Positions 25,642 through 34,070 of a stretch of 40,471 nt of DNA are shown here, piece after piece. The notes below the pieces were generated by a model, which was not told where the DNA came from, ran no database searches, and saw only the letters and a list, made by a program, of their open reading frames with translations. Every line of letters begins with the position of its first letter. Position 1 is the first letter of the stretch. Location: NCBI GenBank assembly GCA_937891765.1, contig CALAGQ010000097.1, positions 1 through 40,471 on the forward strand. Reading direction: 5' to 3'. The position numbers and the translations under genes are program-made. The DNA is from an uncultured Nitrospina sp. (lineage in GTDB: Bacteria; Nitrospinota; Nitrospinia; Nitrospinales; VA-1).

Positions 25642-26017
25642 GCTTTAACTCATTGATTTTCGTAACAAACTTGAGACGTCCCTGAAACGAAATTGCAATG
25701 TAGGTTTGGCATACTGAAGATGGATGGATGTCCCTCTGCCGTTACGCCTCCCCCCTTTAAATGAAATGGCGGAGGGATCTCCAGATCCACTACGTGGGAG
25801 GAAAATAGCAGTAGTTTTTCTGGCAACGGGAGTTGTCAGGTTACGCAAAAACAAATTAGGGTGCTTGGGAATACAGACTCGAGTGCTCCAACCCGAACGG
25901 GAGTAGCGGTCAGGCTGCTCCCGTTTTTTTGTTTCCCAGTCACGGTAGACTAAGTAAAAGGTTCAGCGATATCTGTCTGCCTAACGGGAACGACCCATCG
26001 GCCGCAACGCCTCGCCG
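25642..26017. other. Intergenic region with structured element and terminator (candidate small RNA)
   Basis: About 375 bases between convergent genes. A possible promoter (TTGAGA, 17 bases, TGCAAT, starting near 25670) is followed by a CCTCC/GGAGG pairing, a GGATC/GATCC hairpin and the strong terminator at 25897-25930. A 60-codon plus-strand frame at 25724-25906 has no recognisable family. Either a non-coding RNA of about 220 nt or a long 3' untranslated region of the mrp operon would explain it. Confidence 0.4.
25897..25930 (+). terminator. Strong rho-independent terminator
   Basis: ACGGGAGTAGC pairs over 11 base pairs (one G-U) with GCTGCTCCCGT across a GGTCAG loop, followed at once by seven T. 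The direction serves plus-strand transcripts. The nearest coding stop is 256 bases upstream (25641). Confidence 0.85.
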
Positions 26018-26452
26018 CTACATGCCGACTTTTTCGCGGACTTCGTCCATCAGTTTCGCATCAATGGTGGTGACACCTTTTTCCGTAGCAAAATTGATGA
26101 CGGTTTTCTTAGCCATGCCGCGAACGAAAAAGGGAACCCGTTTGATTCTTTCCAGGGCTTCTTCGGTCCAGATGAGGTCATCTTCCGGGTTGGTGCTTTT
26201 GAGTTCTTCTTTGGCCTGTGACAGAGAAGAACCGACTGACGCCATCGGTGCCTTGCTGACATCGGTAGCGCCGCCAAGTTCTACACCCAGTTTGCTGACA
26301 AACTCGGTTTCAAATTTATTGGTGAGCATGGCGATGCTGTGCCCGCATTTTTTACATTTGAATTTCATGGCAAGATTGGTTTTTTCTTCTGGCATGATGC
26401 CATCAACCTGGACTTCCATCTTGACATCACAAGGAATACAAAGGAATTTCAT
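26018..26452 (-). CDS. Zinc-ribbon protein with C-terminal PCP_red domain
   Basis: 144 residues from the ATG at 26452, chosen because AGGAGA lies just upstream; a longer open frame to 26608 would overlap the neighbouring gene and adds no recognisable sequence. The N-terminus carries CxxC pairs at C5/C8 ('CIPC') and C33/C36 ('CKKC'), a zinc ribbon or Fe-S site. The C-terminal 45 residues ('WTEEALERIKRVPFFVRGMA' then 'KKTVINFATEKG') match the small PCP_red domain found at the end of light-independent protochlorophyllide reductase subunit B and in stand-alone proteins of non-photosynthetic bacteria. It lies 19 bases downstream of a Mrp-type ATPase, so a role in Fe-S or cofactor handling is inferred. 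No photosynthesis genes are present. Confidence 0.8.
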   Translation of the reverse strand: MKFLCIPCDVKMEVQVDGIMPEEKTNLAMKFKCKKCGHSIAMLTNKFETEFVSKLGVELGGATDVSKAPMASVGSSLSQAKEELKSTNPEDDLIWTEEALERIKRVPFFVRGMAKKTVINFATEKGVTTIDAKLMDEVREKVGM

Positions 26453-26471
26453 TACGTCTCCTGTTTGAAAA

Positions 26472-27353
26472 CTATTTGGTGATAAATTTTTCGATATTGT
26501 CAACGGCCTCGGCAATGGCTTTGCCCGTAACAGAATCTTTAAACTCGTTATAAAAAAGGTTGCCCGATTGGCTGCGTGACACACGCGTGTCGAAGGGAAT
26601 CTTGCCAATATAGGGGATATCTTTTCTTTCGCTCAGTTTGTGAACATCTTCCCCGTCAAACAGTTTCCCTTCTTTATCACAATGCGGGCAGACATAAGTG
26701 GCCATGTTTTCGATCAGCCCGATAATGGGCACGCCCATTTTATTGTTCTTGGTGATAGATTTGGTGACAATGTGCTGAGAAAGCGGGGAGGGGATAGTGA
26801 TCTCCACCACTCCTGCCAGTTCTGGGATCAAAGAACGGATATTATCTATACGGTCACTTCCTGGTGGCATGTCGATGAGAAGGTAGTCCAGTTCGCCCCA
26901 GTTAGTGTCTGCCATTAGTTCGCGGGTGGCGGTAGACTCCATGATGCTGACCCAAGACGCTGTGGCGTCGTCTGCATCGGTCCACATTACGGGAGTGTCG
27001 TCGGTTTTCAAAAGCATATCCATCGACATAATGCGAATTCCCTGATGACCGATGCCGGGATTCAAACCATCGTCTTTCATTTCCAGTTGAACTTCATTGC
27101 CAACCCCTAAGAGGTGGGCGATGCTGGGTCCGTTTAAGTCGGCATCCAGTATTCCGACCTTATTGCCACGATCGGCGAGACAGGAGGCTATGTTGGCAGT
27201 GATAGAACTTTTGCCGACACCGCCTTTGCCGCTCATCAATGCGACTTTATATTTGATTTTGTCGAGACGAGATCGCAGCTTTTCGCCTAATGCTGTCACC
27301 TGCCCGATAACATTGGATCCGCCATCGCCTTCCAGATCCTCATAAGTTTTCAT
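26472..27353 (-). CDS. Second Mrp/NBP35-type P-loop NTPase
   Basis: 293 residues. It shows 'KVALMSGKGGVGKSSITANIA' in two parts (Walker A 'SGKGGVGKSS'), 'VGILDADLNGPSIAHLLGV', 'LDYLLIDMPPGSDRI' and the CxxC of 'YVCPHCDKEGK'. Unlike the mrp at 24197 it lacks the DUF59 domain and has a short 35-residue N-terminal extension without cysteines. The family carries [4Fe-4S] clusters between scaffold and targets. It is the first gene of a two-gene unit with the zinc-ribbon/PCP_red protein and is divergent from the HelD-like helicase. Confidence 0.9.
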   Translation of the reverse strand: MKTYEDLEGDGGSNVIGQVTALGEKLRSRLDKIKYKVALMSGKGGVGKSSITANIASCLADRGNKVGILDADLNGPSIAHLLGVGNEVQLEMKDDGLNPGIGHQGIRIMSMDMLLKTDDTPVMWTDADDATASWVSIMESTATRELMADTNWGELDYLLIDMPPGSDRIDNIRSLIPELAGVVEITIPSPLSQHIVTKSITKNNKMGVPIIGLIENMATYVCPHCDKEGKLFDGEDVHKLSERKDIPYIGKIPFDTRVSRSQSGNLFYNEFKDSVTGKAIAEAVDNIEKFITK

Positions 27354-27518
27354 GCAAAACTCCTTAATAGTCCGGTTTTTTAATATCCCGGCCTTAATTT
27401 TGTTGGGATTTAATCATTCATCTTAAAGTAAAAATGACAGGTTTTAAAGGATTTCTTGGATTTCCAGCCCGAATATATTAGACGCGAGATTTTTCTTTAT
27501 CGATTTGGTGGTTTTTGG

Positions 27519-27548
27519 TTGACCCGTGAGGTTTGTCTCATTTACATT
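27519..27548 (+). promoter_or_regulatory. Candidate promoter of the HelD-like gene
   Basis: TTGACC at 27519-27524 and TACATT at 27543-27548 with 18 bases between them, about 55 bases before the ATG at 27603. The -10 match is moderate. The rest of the 249-base divergent gap shows no gene. Confidence 0.4.
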
Positions 27549-27602
27549 AGCAAGTTTAGCTCATGCACACGATAAGGGCTTTTAACTCGGGGAAAGTAAA
27601 GC

Positions 27603-29744
27603 ATGGCTTTGACAGAAGAAGATAAGCGGTTGATCGAAGAGGAAGAGAAGCTGCTTGAAGACACTTTGCAGTCGTTATGTCAACAGCTTCCCCTTGTCCA
27701 GGCATCAAAAATCAGTGCCAATCTGGCAGCCCGCGAATTGACCCGGCAGGTGGTCAACGAATGGAATCATGAAGAACGACAACCTCTAGTCTCGGATGAG
27801 GCTGTGGCCCACCGTGTTCTGGATATCCGCAAAGACAGTGACAAGGCTCTGTATGCCCTGATTCAGGAACCCTACTTCGGCAGAGTTTGTACGAAGGAGG
27901 AAGACGGCAGTGAAGTGTCTTTCCTGATTGGCAAAAAAAGCAATATTGAGGCAGGCATTGTGGACTGGCGAAATGGTCCCATCGCCGGTTTATATTTCAA
28001 CTACAAGCAGGAAGAAGAGTTTGATGAGGTCATCAACCAGAGAGAGCGTAGTGGTCACATTCAGTTACGGCGATCTTACCGGGTTGAAAATGGCCAACTG
28101 GTGCAGATAGATACTCCCGAAGGAATATTCCGCAGAAACGAAGCGGGCTGGGAGAAGCTCGATGTTGAAGGTGAAGTTGCAGCGCATCGCTCAAGGACCG
28201 CTCATTCGACAGAAAAACGTTTGCCAAGTATTCTTTCTTTAATTACCAAAGATCAATTCGAACTGATCACAAGTGATGCGGAACGACCTGTCATTATTCA
28301 GGGGTCGGCGGGTTCGGGTAAAACCACCGTAGCTCTGCATCGGCTGGCCTGGCTCCTGCATGAAGGGAACTCGCAAGCCAGGGCGAAGAACACCCGGGTG
28401 GTGGTGATGAACAAGTCTTTGCAGATTTATGTCAGTGCCACCTTGCCGTCAATGGGTATTGAGGGGGTGCAAACCTCAACCTTCAATAGTTGGGCGTTGT
28501 CCGTCATTGGCAAAGCTGTTCGCGGGCGGCCTTTTTTCAAGTTCCTCACTGTCCCGTCATTTGTTGAGGAGATAAAGTTTTCTGAAGAAATCCTCAAGGC
28601 GCTTGAGGGATGGGTGGACAAACAATCTCGGTCTTTAAATGGAGAAATTGAACGGGTTTTTAAACCCTGGCCCGGTCAGTTGAAGTCATGGAAGAAAGCA
28701 GAAGGCACGGCCCTGTTGCCCAGGCTCAAGGATTTCACTCACGATGTTAAAGAGTCGGGTCTGCCTAAAGTCGACAAAGACCAATGTCTGGAGTTTTTGA
28801 AACGTAAAATTTTTGATTTGGAAGATTATGTTCAGGATATTTACAACTTGTTATCAGATTCTGAACATTTGAAAGGCTATCTTTCTACGCATGAGAAACT
28901 GGATTCTAATCTGGAGTATCTGCAAAGGCTGACGGATAAAAACAGGGCCAAAAATAACCTGGATTATTTCGACATGTCTCTGGTGCTGCGTCTCATTCAG
29001 CTGAAAAACGGCGGACTGCCGGATGGGTCGGGTGGCGTGGTTTCGTTGGATCATCTGGTGATTGATGAGGCTCAGGATTTTGGCCCGGTCGAGTTTGCCA
29101 TCATGATGTCAGCGGTTCACGATAAGCGCCAGATAACCATTGTCGGCGATGTGGCCCAGAAAATTCTGTTGGCGAGAAAGTTCATCGGCTGGAACAAGGT
29201 TGTGGAAAACCTCGGCATGGAAGAGGACTCTATTATTCGCCTTGAAGTTTCTTTCCGCTGTACGGTGCCGATCATGACTTTGGCGCATAAGGTGGCAGGC
29301 GATCCGAAAAAAGTTGAAGGCAGGGCGGGTTCTGATCCTGAATGGCATAAAGCGGATGACAGGGAGAGCATGCTGGAACATCTGGTGGAATGGAGCAACC
29401 GCCTGGTCAAGGCCGACCCTTATAAACTCATCGCCATCATTTGCCGCTATCCGAAACAGGCGATGGAATTAAAAGAAGAACTGGAAGAGTACCTGTCAGG
29501 AGAAGTTCGCCTGGGACACCGCGACCAATTTTCTTTTGAGCCTGGTATCATGGTGACAAATATTCACCAGGTCAAAGGATTGGAATTTGATTCCGTGGCC
29601 ATGGTAGAACCCGATGAAGAAAACTATCCGATAAGAAGAGAAGAAAGCAGGAACATGATTTATGTGGGAATCACCCGGACTCAGGATGACCTGCTTTTGA
29701 CAACAGTTAAACCATTTTCTCGGGTATTCTTCTATAATAGATAG
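27603..29744 (+). CDS. HelD-like superfamily 1 (UvrD/Rep type) helicase
   Basis: 713 residues. The N-terminus (1-60) is a charged helical arm. Residues about 75-170 carry the HelD hallmark: 'ALYALIQEPYFGRV', 'FLIGKKSNIEAGIVDWRNG' and 'IQLRRSYRVENGQLVQID'. Helicase motifs follow: Walker A 'GSAGSGKTTVALHRLAWLL' (K240), 'LVIDEAQDFGPVEF' (motif II), 'TIVGDVAQKI' (III), 'LEVSFRCTVPIM' (IV), 'VTNIHQVKGLEFDSVAMV' (V) and 'MIYVGITRTQDDLLLT' (VI). HelD proteins of Gram-positives bind RNA polymerase and release it from stalled complexes; whether this relative does so is inference. The gene stands alone with its own upstream region. Confidence 0.85.
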   Translation: MALTEEDKRLIEEEEKLLEDTLQSLCQQLPLVQASKISANLAARELTRQVVNEWNHEERQPLVSDEAVAHRVLDIRKDSDKALYALIQEPYFGRVCTKEEDGSEVSFLIGKKSNIEAGIVDWRNGPIAGLYFNYKQEEEFDEVINQRERSGHIQLRRSYRVENGQLVQIDTPEGIFRRNEAGWEKLDVEGEVAAHRSRTAHSTEKRLPSILSLITKDQFELITSDAERPVIIQGSAGSGKTTVALHRLAWLLHEGNSQARAKNTRVVVMNKSLQIYVSATLPSMGIEGVQTSTFNSWALSVIGKAVRGRPFFKFLTVPSFVEEIKFSEEILKALEGWVDKQSRSLNGEIERVFKPWPGQLKSWKKAEGTALLPRLKDFTHDVKESGLPKVDKDQCLEFLKRKIFDLEDYVQDIYNLLSDSEHLKGYLSTHEKLDSNLEYLQRLTDKNRAKNNLDYFDMSLVLRLIQLKNGGLPDGSGGVVSLDHLVIDEAQDFGPVEFAIMMSAVHDKRQITIVGDVAQKILLARKFIGWNKVVENLGMEEDSIIRLEVSFRCTVPIMTLAHKVAGDPKKVEGRAGSDPEWHKADDRESMLEHLVEWSNRLVKADPYKLIAIICRYPKQAMELKEELEEYLSGEVRLGHRDQFSFEPGIMVTNIHQVKGLEFDSVAMVEPDEENYPIRREESRNMIYVGITRTQDDLLLTTVKPFSRVFFYNR

Positions 29745-29778
29745 AAATTTTTGATAAAAATTTAATTTTTATAAGATG

Positions 29779-29806
29779 TTGCGAAACCGGGCAGAGGGAC
29801 TATATT
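29779..29806 (+). promoter_or_regulatory. Candidate promoter of the truA leader or small RNA
   Basis: TTGCGA at 29779-29784, a 16-base spacer and TATATT at 29801-29806, just downstream of the helicase stop. Confidence 0.4.
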
Positions 29807-29990
29807 GCTAAGTAAGGGATTTGAGACCCACCTTAACAAAGGAGGTCGGTATAGAAGCTGATAGTCCACCTAAAGAGTTGAGTAGAAAAAATTTAAAGGT
29901 TCGCATATAAATGTGAACGGATCCGCGCAGTTCAGGAAGCGGGCCAAAAAAAAGAGGCAAAAACGCGTTGACAGGGTCAACGCGTTTTTC
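29794..29990 (+). ncRNA. Structured leader or small RNA upstream of truA
   Basis: About 200 bases with several hairpins in succession: an outer GGACTAT/ATAGTCC pairing, an inner GACC-CCTT/AAGG-GGTC hairpin, an 8-base-pair GTTCGCAT/ATGTGAAC hairpin with an ATAA loop, a CCGC/GCGG hairpin, and a final terminator-like hairpin ending near 29990. No known RNA family was recognised. It may be a cis-acting leader of truA or an independent small RNA. Confidence 0.4.
29959..29990 (+). terminator. Terminator-like hairpin just before truA
   Basis: AAACGCGTTGAC and GTCAACGCGTTT form a perfect stem of at least 12 base pairs (up to 14 with flanking A-T pairs) around an AGG loop, followed by TTTTTCATTTTT. 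The truA start is about 20 bases further on, so a truA transcript starting upstream would have to read through it. Confidence 0.8.
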
Positions 29991-30010
29991 ATTTTTATGT
30001 GCAGACCAAA

Positions 30011-30748
30011 ATGAAAAAAAAGTATCTTCTAATAATAGAGTATGAGGGCAGTGCCTACCACGGCTGGCAGATGCAAACAAATGCTGTCACCGTTCAGGAA
30101 GTTCTGGAAAAAGCCCTGAGCAGAATCCTCAATACCCCAACAACCGTTTTGAGTTCCGGCAGAACAGACGCCGGTGTGCATGCCGAAGGAATGCCGGCGC
30201 ATTTTGTGACCGAATCGAAGATGAAGCCCAATGAACTTCAACTGGGTTTGAACAGTCTTCTGCCGCATGACATCACCATTCGTGAAGTGCGCAAAGTTCC
30301 TATGGCGTTCAGTGCCCGGGGTTCTGTCAAATGCAAGCTTTACCGTTACACGATTTTAAATCGAGATTATCCTTCCGCACTCAATTTCCGCCGGTCGTGG
30401 TTCATTCCTCATGAATTGGACATTCCTGCCATGCGACGCGCCGCGAAGTATTTGCAAGGCAGGCACGACTTCACCTCGTTCCGAGCAGGAAACTGCAATG
30501 CGAAATCCCCGATTCGGACCATGGACCGTGTCGAAATTATTAAGGAGAACGGTTTCCTGATTTTTGAGTTTGAAGGCAAAGGATTCCTCAAACATATGGT
30601 ACGTAACTTTGTCGGAACCCTGGTGTATGTAGGCAAGAAAAAAATCCCGGCACGACAGGTTAAAACCATTCTAGAAACCCGCAACCGAAAAGTCGCCGGC
30701 CCCACCGCCCCCTCTCACGGCCTCTGCTTGATCAGGGTGGAGTATTAG
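30011..30748 (+). CDS. truA: tRNA pseudouridine(38-40) synthase
   Basis: 245 residues from the ATG at 30011. This start was chosen because 'YLLIIEYEGSAYHGWQMQ' then begins at the usual distance; a GTG at 29999 would add four residues but sits almost on the terminator hairpin. The catalytic aspartate is in 'SSGRTDAGVHAEG' (D53). Other TruA signatures are 'CKLYRYTILNRDYP', 'GRHDFTSFRAG' and 'FEFEGKGFLKHMVRNFVGTL' (last two in order). The enzyme isomerises U38-U40 in the anticodon arm of tRNAs. Its stop overlaps the stop of the convergent glycosyltransferase by four bases. Confidence 0.95.
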   Translation: MKKKYLLIIEYEGSAYHGWQMQTNAVTVQEVLEKALSRILNTPTTVLSSGRTDAGVHAEGMPAHFVTESKMKPNELQLGLNSLLPHDITIREVRKVPMAFSARGSVKCKLYRYTILNRDYPSALNFRRSWFIPHELDIPAMRRAAKYLQGRHDFTSFRAGNCNAKSPIRTMDRVEIIKENGFLIFEFEGKGFLKHMVRNFVGTLVYVGKKKIPARQVKTILETRNRKVAGPTAPSHGLCLIRVEY

Positions 30749-31506
30749 GCGTTTAGCTTCTTCCCATTTGGATTGAAGATTTTGAAATGGCCCAGGCCGC
30801 GTTTGGCCATGGCATATTTTAAGGCAGTCTGCATCACTCCCATCCCATAAGTCACGCTGCGGCTGAAGCTGATGGATGAGGCATCGTCAAAGTAAAGGGC
30901 AGGGCACGAAACTTCCCCCACATCAAAGCCAAAATACAGCGTTTGGCAAAGCATCTGGTTGTCGAATACGAAGTCATCGGAATTTTCCAGTAGGGGGATG
31001 GTCTCCAAAACTTTTCGGCTGAAGGCCCGGTAGCCGGTGTGGTATTCAGAAAGTTTTTGCTGAATGAGCAGGTTCTCGGTCAAAGTCAACATGCGGTTCG
31101 AAACATATTTGTAAAGTGGCATTCCCCCCATCATGGCTTTGTTGCCAAGAATTCTTGAGCCGATCACGGCATCAAAAATACCTTCTGCCATCATCGATGC
31201 CATAGGAGTGATGAGCTTGGGGGTGTATTGGTAGTCAGGATGCAACATGATGACAATGTCGGCACCACTATCCAGTGCCGCCTGATAACAGGTCTTTTGA
31301 TTGGCTCCGTATCCTCTGTTCTCGGTGTGCACAAAGGTTTTAATATCCAGTTCCCGGGATAGTTTTGCCGTTTCATCCTGACTGGCGTCATCGGTGAGGA
31401 TGATATCATCGACAATATCTGTGGGGATTTCGTCGTAGGTTTTCTTGAGGGTTTTTTCGGCGTTGTAGGCCGGCATGACTACGCAGATTTTTTTGCCATT
31501 AATCAT
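30745..31506 (-). CDS. Family 2 glycosyltransferase
   Basis: 253 residues, a GT-A fold of the dolichyl-phosphate mannosyltransferase/DPM1 type. It begins with 'KICVVMPAYNAEKTLKKTY'. 'IILTDDASQDET' holds the nucleotide-binding aspartates, 'HTENRGYGANQKTCYQAAL' follows, and 'MLHPDYQYTP' takes the place of the DxD motif. The later 'EYHTGYRAFSRKVL' is typical of this group. No transmembrane segments are seen, so it is probably a cytoplasmic-face enzyme using an NDP-sugar; donor and acceptor are not predictable. It is a single gene, tail-to-tail with truA with a four-base overlap. Confidence 0.88.
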   Translation of the reverse strand: MINGKKICVVMPAYNAEKTLKKTYDEIPTDIVDDIILTDDASQDETAKLSRELDIKTFVHTENRGYGANQKTCYQAALDSGADIVIMLHPDYQYTPKLITPMASMMAEGIFDAVIGSRILGNKAMMGGMPLYKYVSNRMLTLTENLLIQQKLSEYHTGYRAFSRKVLETIPLLENSDDFVFDNQMLCQTLYFGFDVGEVSCPALYFDDASSISFSRSVTYGMGVMQTALKYAMAKRGLGHFKIFNPNGKKLNA

Positions 31507-31656
31507 AGGTTGGAAGGCTCAAGTGATTTTTAGAGTTTTCATTGTCGGCGATTATAATAATGTAAAAATAAATATTTACAACGGATTTAATGCCGATATA
31601 CTTCCCACCTACTAGCCGTAGGGACAATGAGATGCAATTGAAAAATTACCAGACTA

Positions 31657-31725
31657 CGTCATCGCGAGCCGCAAAGCGGCGTGGCGATCCAAATTCTGGA
31701 TTGCTTCGCTCCACTCGCAATGACG
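31657..31725. repeat. Dispersed inverted repeat ('CGTCATTGCGAG' type)
   Basis: The left arm begins CGTCATCGCGAGCCGCAAAG at 31657 and ends GGCGATCC at 31690. The right arm GGATTGCTTCGCTCC... ending CGCAATGACG (31698-31725) is its approximate inverse. The element fills the gap between the glycosyltransferase promoter region and leuB. Repeats of this wording are common in intergenic DNA of many bacteria; no transposase is present. Confidence 0.65.
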
Positions 31726-31776
31726 GATTCCAGGGTTTCGTGAAATTTTTGATTTATAGGAGTTTGATTTGTTCTT

Positions 31777-32871
31777 ATGAAAACTGAATTTAATATTGCA
31801 GTGTTTCCCGGCGACGGAATCGGGCCGGAAGTGATCCGGGAGGCTTTGAAAATTCTCAAGATCATCGAGTCCAAACTGGGATTAAAGATAAATATCAATG
31901 AGGCACCGGTAGGCGGCGCGGGTTATGAGGCCACCGGTCACCCTTTGCCGGAAGCGTCTCTGGAGGTGGCAAAAAAAGCCGATGCGGTGTTGTTGGGCGC
32001 AGTTGGTGGTCCCAAATGGGAGAATATTGATTTTTCCCTCAGACCGGAACGGGCCTTGTTGGGACTCCGATCCAGTCTCGGACTCTATGCCAACCTTCGT
32101 CCGGCGCGAATTTTCCCGGCTTTGGTGGATGCCTCCACGCTGAAACGTGAAGTGATCGAGGGTCTGGACCTTCTTGTGGTGCGTGAATTGACCGGTGGCA
32201 TCTATTTCGGTCAACCGCGCGGGGTTGATACGCTTGCAGATGGTACGAGGAGAGGATTCAACACCCTGGTTTATACCGAGCCTGAAATCGAACGCATTGC
32301 CCGCATTGCCTTTGATGTGGCCCGCAAACGCAATAAGTCTGTTTGCTCGGTAGATAAAGCCAATGTGTTGGAGTCGACTGGTTTCTGGCGTGAAGTGGTG
32401 ACGGGCCTGCACTCCGAATACTCGGATGTTAGTCTTTCCCATATGTATGTGGATAACTGCGCCATGCAGTTGGTGAGAAACCCGAAACAGTTTGACGTCA
32501 TTCTGACCACCAATATGTTCGGTGATATTTTAAGTGATGAGGCCTCCATGCTCACCGGGTCCATCGGCATGTTACCCTCAGCAAGCCTGGGAGAAAAATA
32601 TGCCATGTATGAACCGATACATGGTAGTGCGCCGGATATCGCCGGGCAGGAGTTGGCCAATCCGCTGGCGACAATTTTATCTGTGGGGATGATGTTCAAG
32701 TATTCCCTGGAGCGTGAGGAACCGAATGAGTGGATCGAGTCTGCTGTTGAAGCGGTATTGGATAAAGGAGTTCGCACCCGTGACATCATGTCTGCGGGAA
32801 TGAAAGAGTTGGGAACCCAGGCAATGGGCGACCTGATTGCGCAAGAGTTGGAGAAAAAGAATGTTGGCTAA
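31777..32871 (+). CDS. leuB: 3-isopropylmalate dehydrogenase
   Basis: 364 residues. It oxidatively decarboxylates 3-isopropylmalate with NAD+ in leucine synthesis. Family features: N-terminal '[12 protein letters not shown]', '[10 protein letters not shown]', '[18 protein letters not shown]', '[16 protein letters not shown]' and, near the C-terminus, '[20 protein letters not shown]' followed by '[14 protein letters not shown]' (the NAD-binding region). The upstream AGGAG is rather far (about 15 bases) from the ATG. Its end overlaps the start of asd, so the two are an operon; leuA/C/D are not in the window. Confidence 0.96.
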   Translation: MKTEFNIAVFPGDGIGPEVIREALKILKIIESKLGLKININEAPVGGAGYEATGHPLPEASLEVAKKADAVLLGAVGGPKWENIDFSLRPERALLGLRSSLGLYANLRPARIFPALVDASTLKREVIEGLDLLVVRELTGGIYFGQPRGVDTLADGTRRGFNTLVYTEPEIERIARIAFDVARKRNKSVCSVDKANVLESTGFWREVVTGLHSEYSDVSLSHMYVDNCAMQLVRNPKQFDVILTTNMFGDILSDEASMLTGSIGMLPSASLGEKYAMYEPIHGSAPDIAGQELANPLATILSVGMMFKYSLEREEPNEWIESAVEAVLDKGVRTRDIMSAGMKELGTQAMGDLIAQELEKKNVG

Positions 32872-33877
32872 GAAGTCGCAATACAATGTCGCGGTAGCAG
32901 GTGCCACCGGTGCGGTGGGAAGAAAAATGCTCGAGATTCTTGCCGAGCGCAATTTTCCTGTCGCCAACCTCAAGGTTCTGGCATCGGCAAGATCGGTGGG
33001 GCAAACTCTTAGCTTCAAAGGAAACCCTGTCACTGTTGAAGAGTTGAACGAGAACTCCTTCGGTGGGGTGGACATTGCCCTGTTTTCTGCGGGAGCCGGT
33101 GTGAGCCGTCAGTTTGCTCCTTCTGCTGTGAAGTCCGGTTGCATTGTGATCGATAACAGCAGTGCGTTTCGTATGGAGCCGAACATCCCGCTGGTGGTGC
33201 CAGAGGTGAATCCGGAAGCGATCGGCTCTGATCCCGGTATCATTGCTAATCCCAACTGCTCGACCATTCAAATGGTGGTGGCGTTAAAGCCGATCCATGA
33301 CAATTTTAAAATAAAACGGGTTGTGGTTTCCACTTATCAGTCCGTTTCCGGTTCTGGTCAAAAGGCCATTGAGGAACTGCAAAACCAGACCAAAAACCTG
33401 CTGGATGGCAAATCCTCAAAGCCTAGTGTTTATCCTCATCAAATAGCATTTAACTGCCTTCCACATATAGATATTTTTTTAGAAAATGGGTACACGAAGG
33501 AAGAGATGAAGATGGTGGAGGAGACGCAGAAGATTCTCGGCGATGCATCGATTCAGGTCTCGCCCACTACCGTTCGAGTGCCGGTATTTTATAGTCATTC
33601 TGAATCGGTGAATGTGGAGACCGAAAAGCCGATGAATGCCGCCGAGGTTAAGAAAATATTATCGGGCCAATCTGGCATTCGAGTGGTTGATAATCCCGAA
33701 AAAAATGAATACCCATTGGCAATCGATGCTACAGACAGGGATGAGGTATTTGTGGGGCGGATTCGTGATGATATTTCCTGCGAGAATGCCATCAATTTCT
33801 GGGTGGTGTCTGACAACCTGCGCAAAGGGGCGGCGCTCAATGCCATTCAAATCGCAGAGTACCTGATTCAAAGATAA
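32861..33877 (+). CDS. asd: Aspartate-semialdehyde dehydrogenase
   Basis: 338 residues from the ATG at 32861, chosen over an upstream ATG at 32837 because GGAG lies eight bases before it and the protein then begins just before '[20 protein letters not shown]'. It reduces aspartyl-phosphate to the semialdehyde, the branch point to lysine/diaminopimelate, threonine and methionine. The catalytic cysteine is in 'NPNCSTIQM' (C133). '[17 protein letters not shown]' and '[13 protein letters not shown]' are also typical. It overlaps the end of leuB by 11 bases. A weak CCCCT/AGGGG hairpin follows the stop. Confidence 0.95.
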   Translation: MLAKKSQYNVAVAGATGAVGRKMLEILAERNFPVANLKVLASARSVGQTLSFKGNPVTVEELNENSFGGVDIALFSAGAGVSRQFAPSAVKSGCIVIDNSSAFRMEPNIPLVVPEVNPEAIGSDPGIIANPNCSTIQMVVALKPIHDNFKIKRVVVSTYQSVSGSGQKAIEELQNQTKNLLDGKSSKPSVYPHQIAFNCLPHIDIFLENGYTKEEMKMVEETQKILGDASIQVSPTTVRVPVFYSHSESVNVETEKPMNAAEVKKILSGQSGIRVVDNPEKNEYPLAIDATDRDEVFVGRIRDDISCENAINFWVVSDNLRKGAALNAIQIAEYLIQR

Positions 33878-33975
33878 CGGAGTGACCCCTTTCCAAGTGA
33901 GGGGGCCTTATCAAGCCGAGAAGACTCTTTTTTAACCAGACAAGGCTATTGCTAGTCGGCTCCACGTCTAGTGGC

Positions 33976-34004
33976 TTGACATTTATTGCCCTTAAGTATA
34001 TAAA
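33976..34004 (+). promoter_or_regulatory. Near-consensus sigma70 promoter of the coiled-coil gene
   Basis: A perfect TTGACA at 33976-33981, a 17-base spacer and TATAAA at 33999-34004, the best promoter in the window. It predicts a start near 34011 and a leader of about 60 bases. CCACGTCTAGTGG, a short hairpin or operator-like palindrome, abuts the -35 at 33962-33974. Confidence 0.75.
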
Positions 34005-34070
34005 ACATAGCACCTTATGGTATTTGGCCCTTTGCCAAAAAACATTCCTCTTTGATACAGGACTTTTGTT

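Noticed and set aside
25724..25906. 60-codon plus-strand frame as a small protein
   Set aside because: No recognisable family, no ribosome-binding site, and it runs into the terminator stem; a structured RNA or untranslated region explains the stretch better.
26453..26608. N-terminal extension of the zinc-ribbon/PCP_red protein up to 26608
   Set aside because: It would overlap the Mrp-type gene by more than 130 bases and has no domain character, whereas an ATG with AGGAGA upstream lies at 26452.
33886..33912. CCCCT/AGGGG hairpin after asd as a terminator
   Set aside because: Five base pairs and no T-run; noted only as a weak hairpin resembling the GC hairpins near 3290 and 4135.
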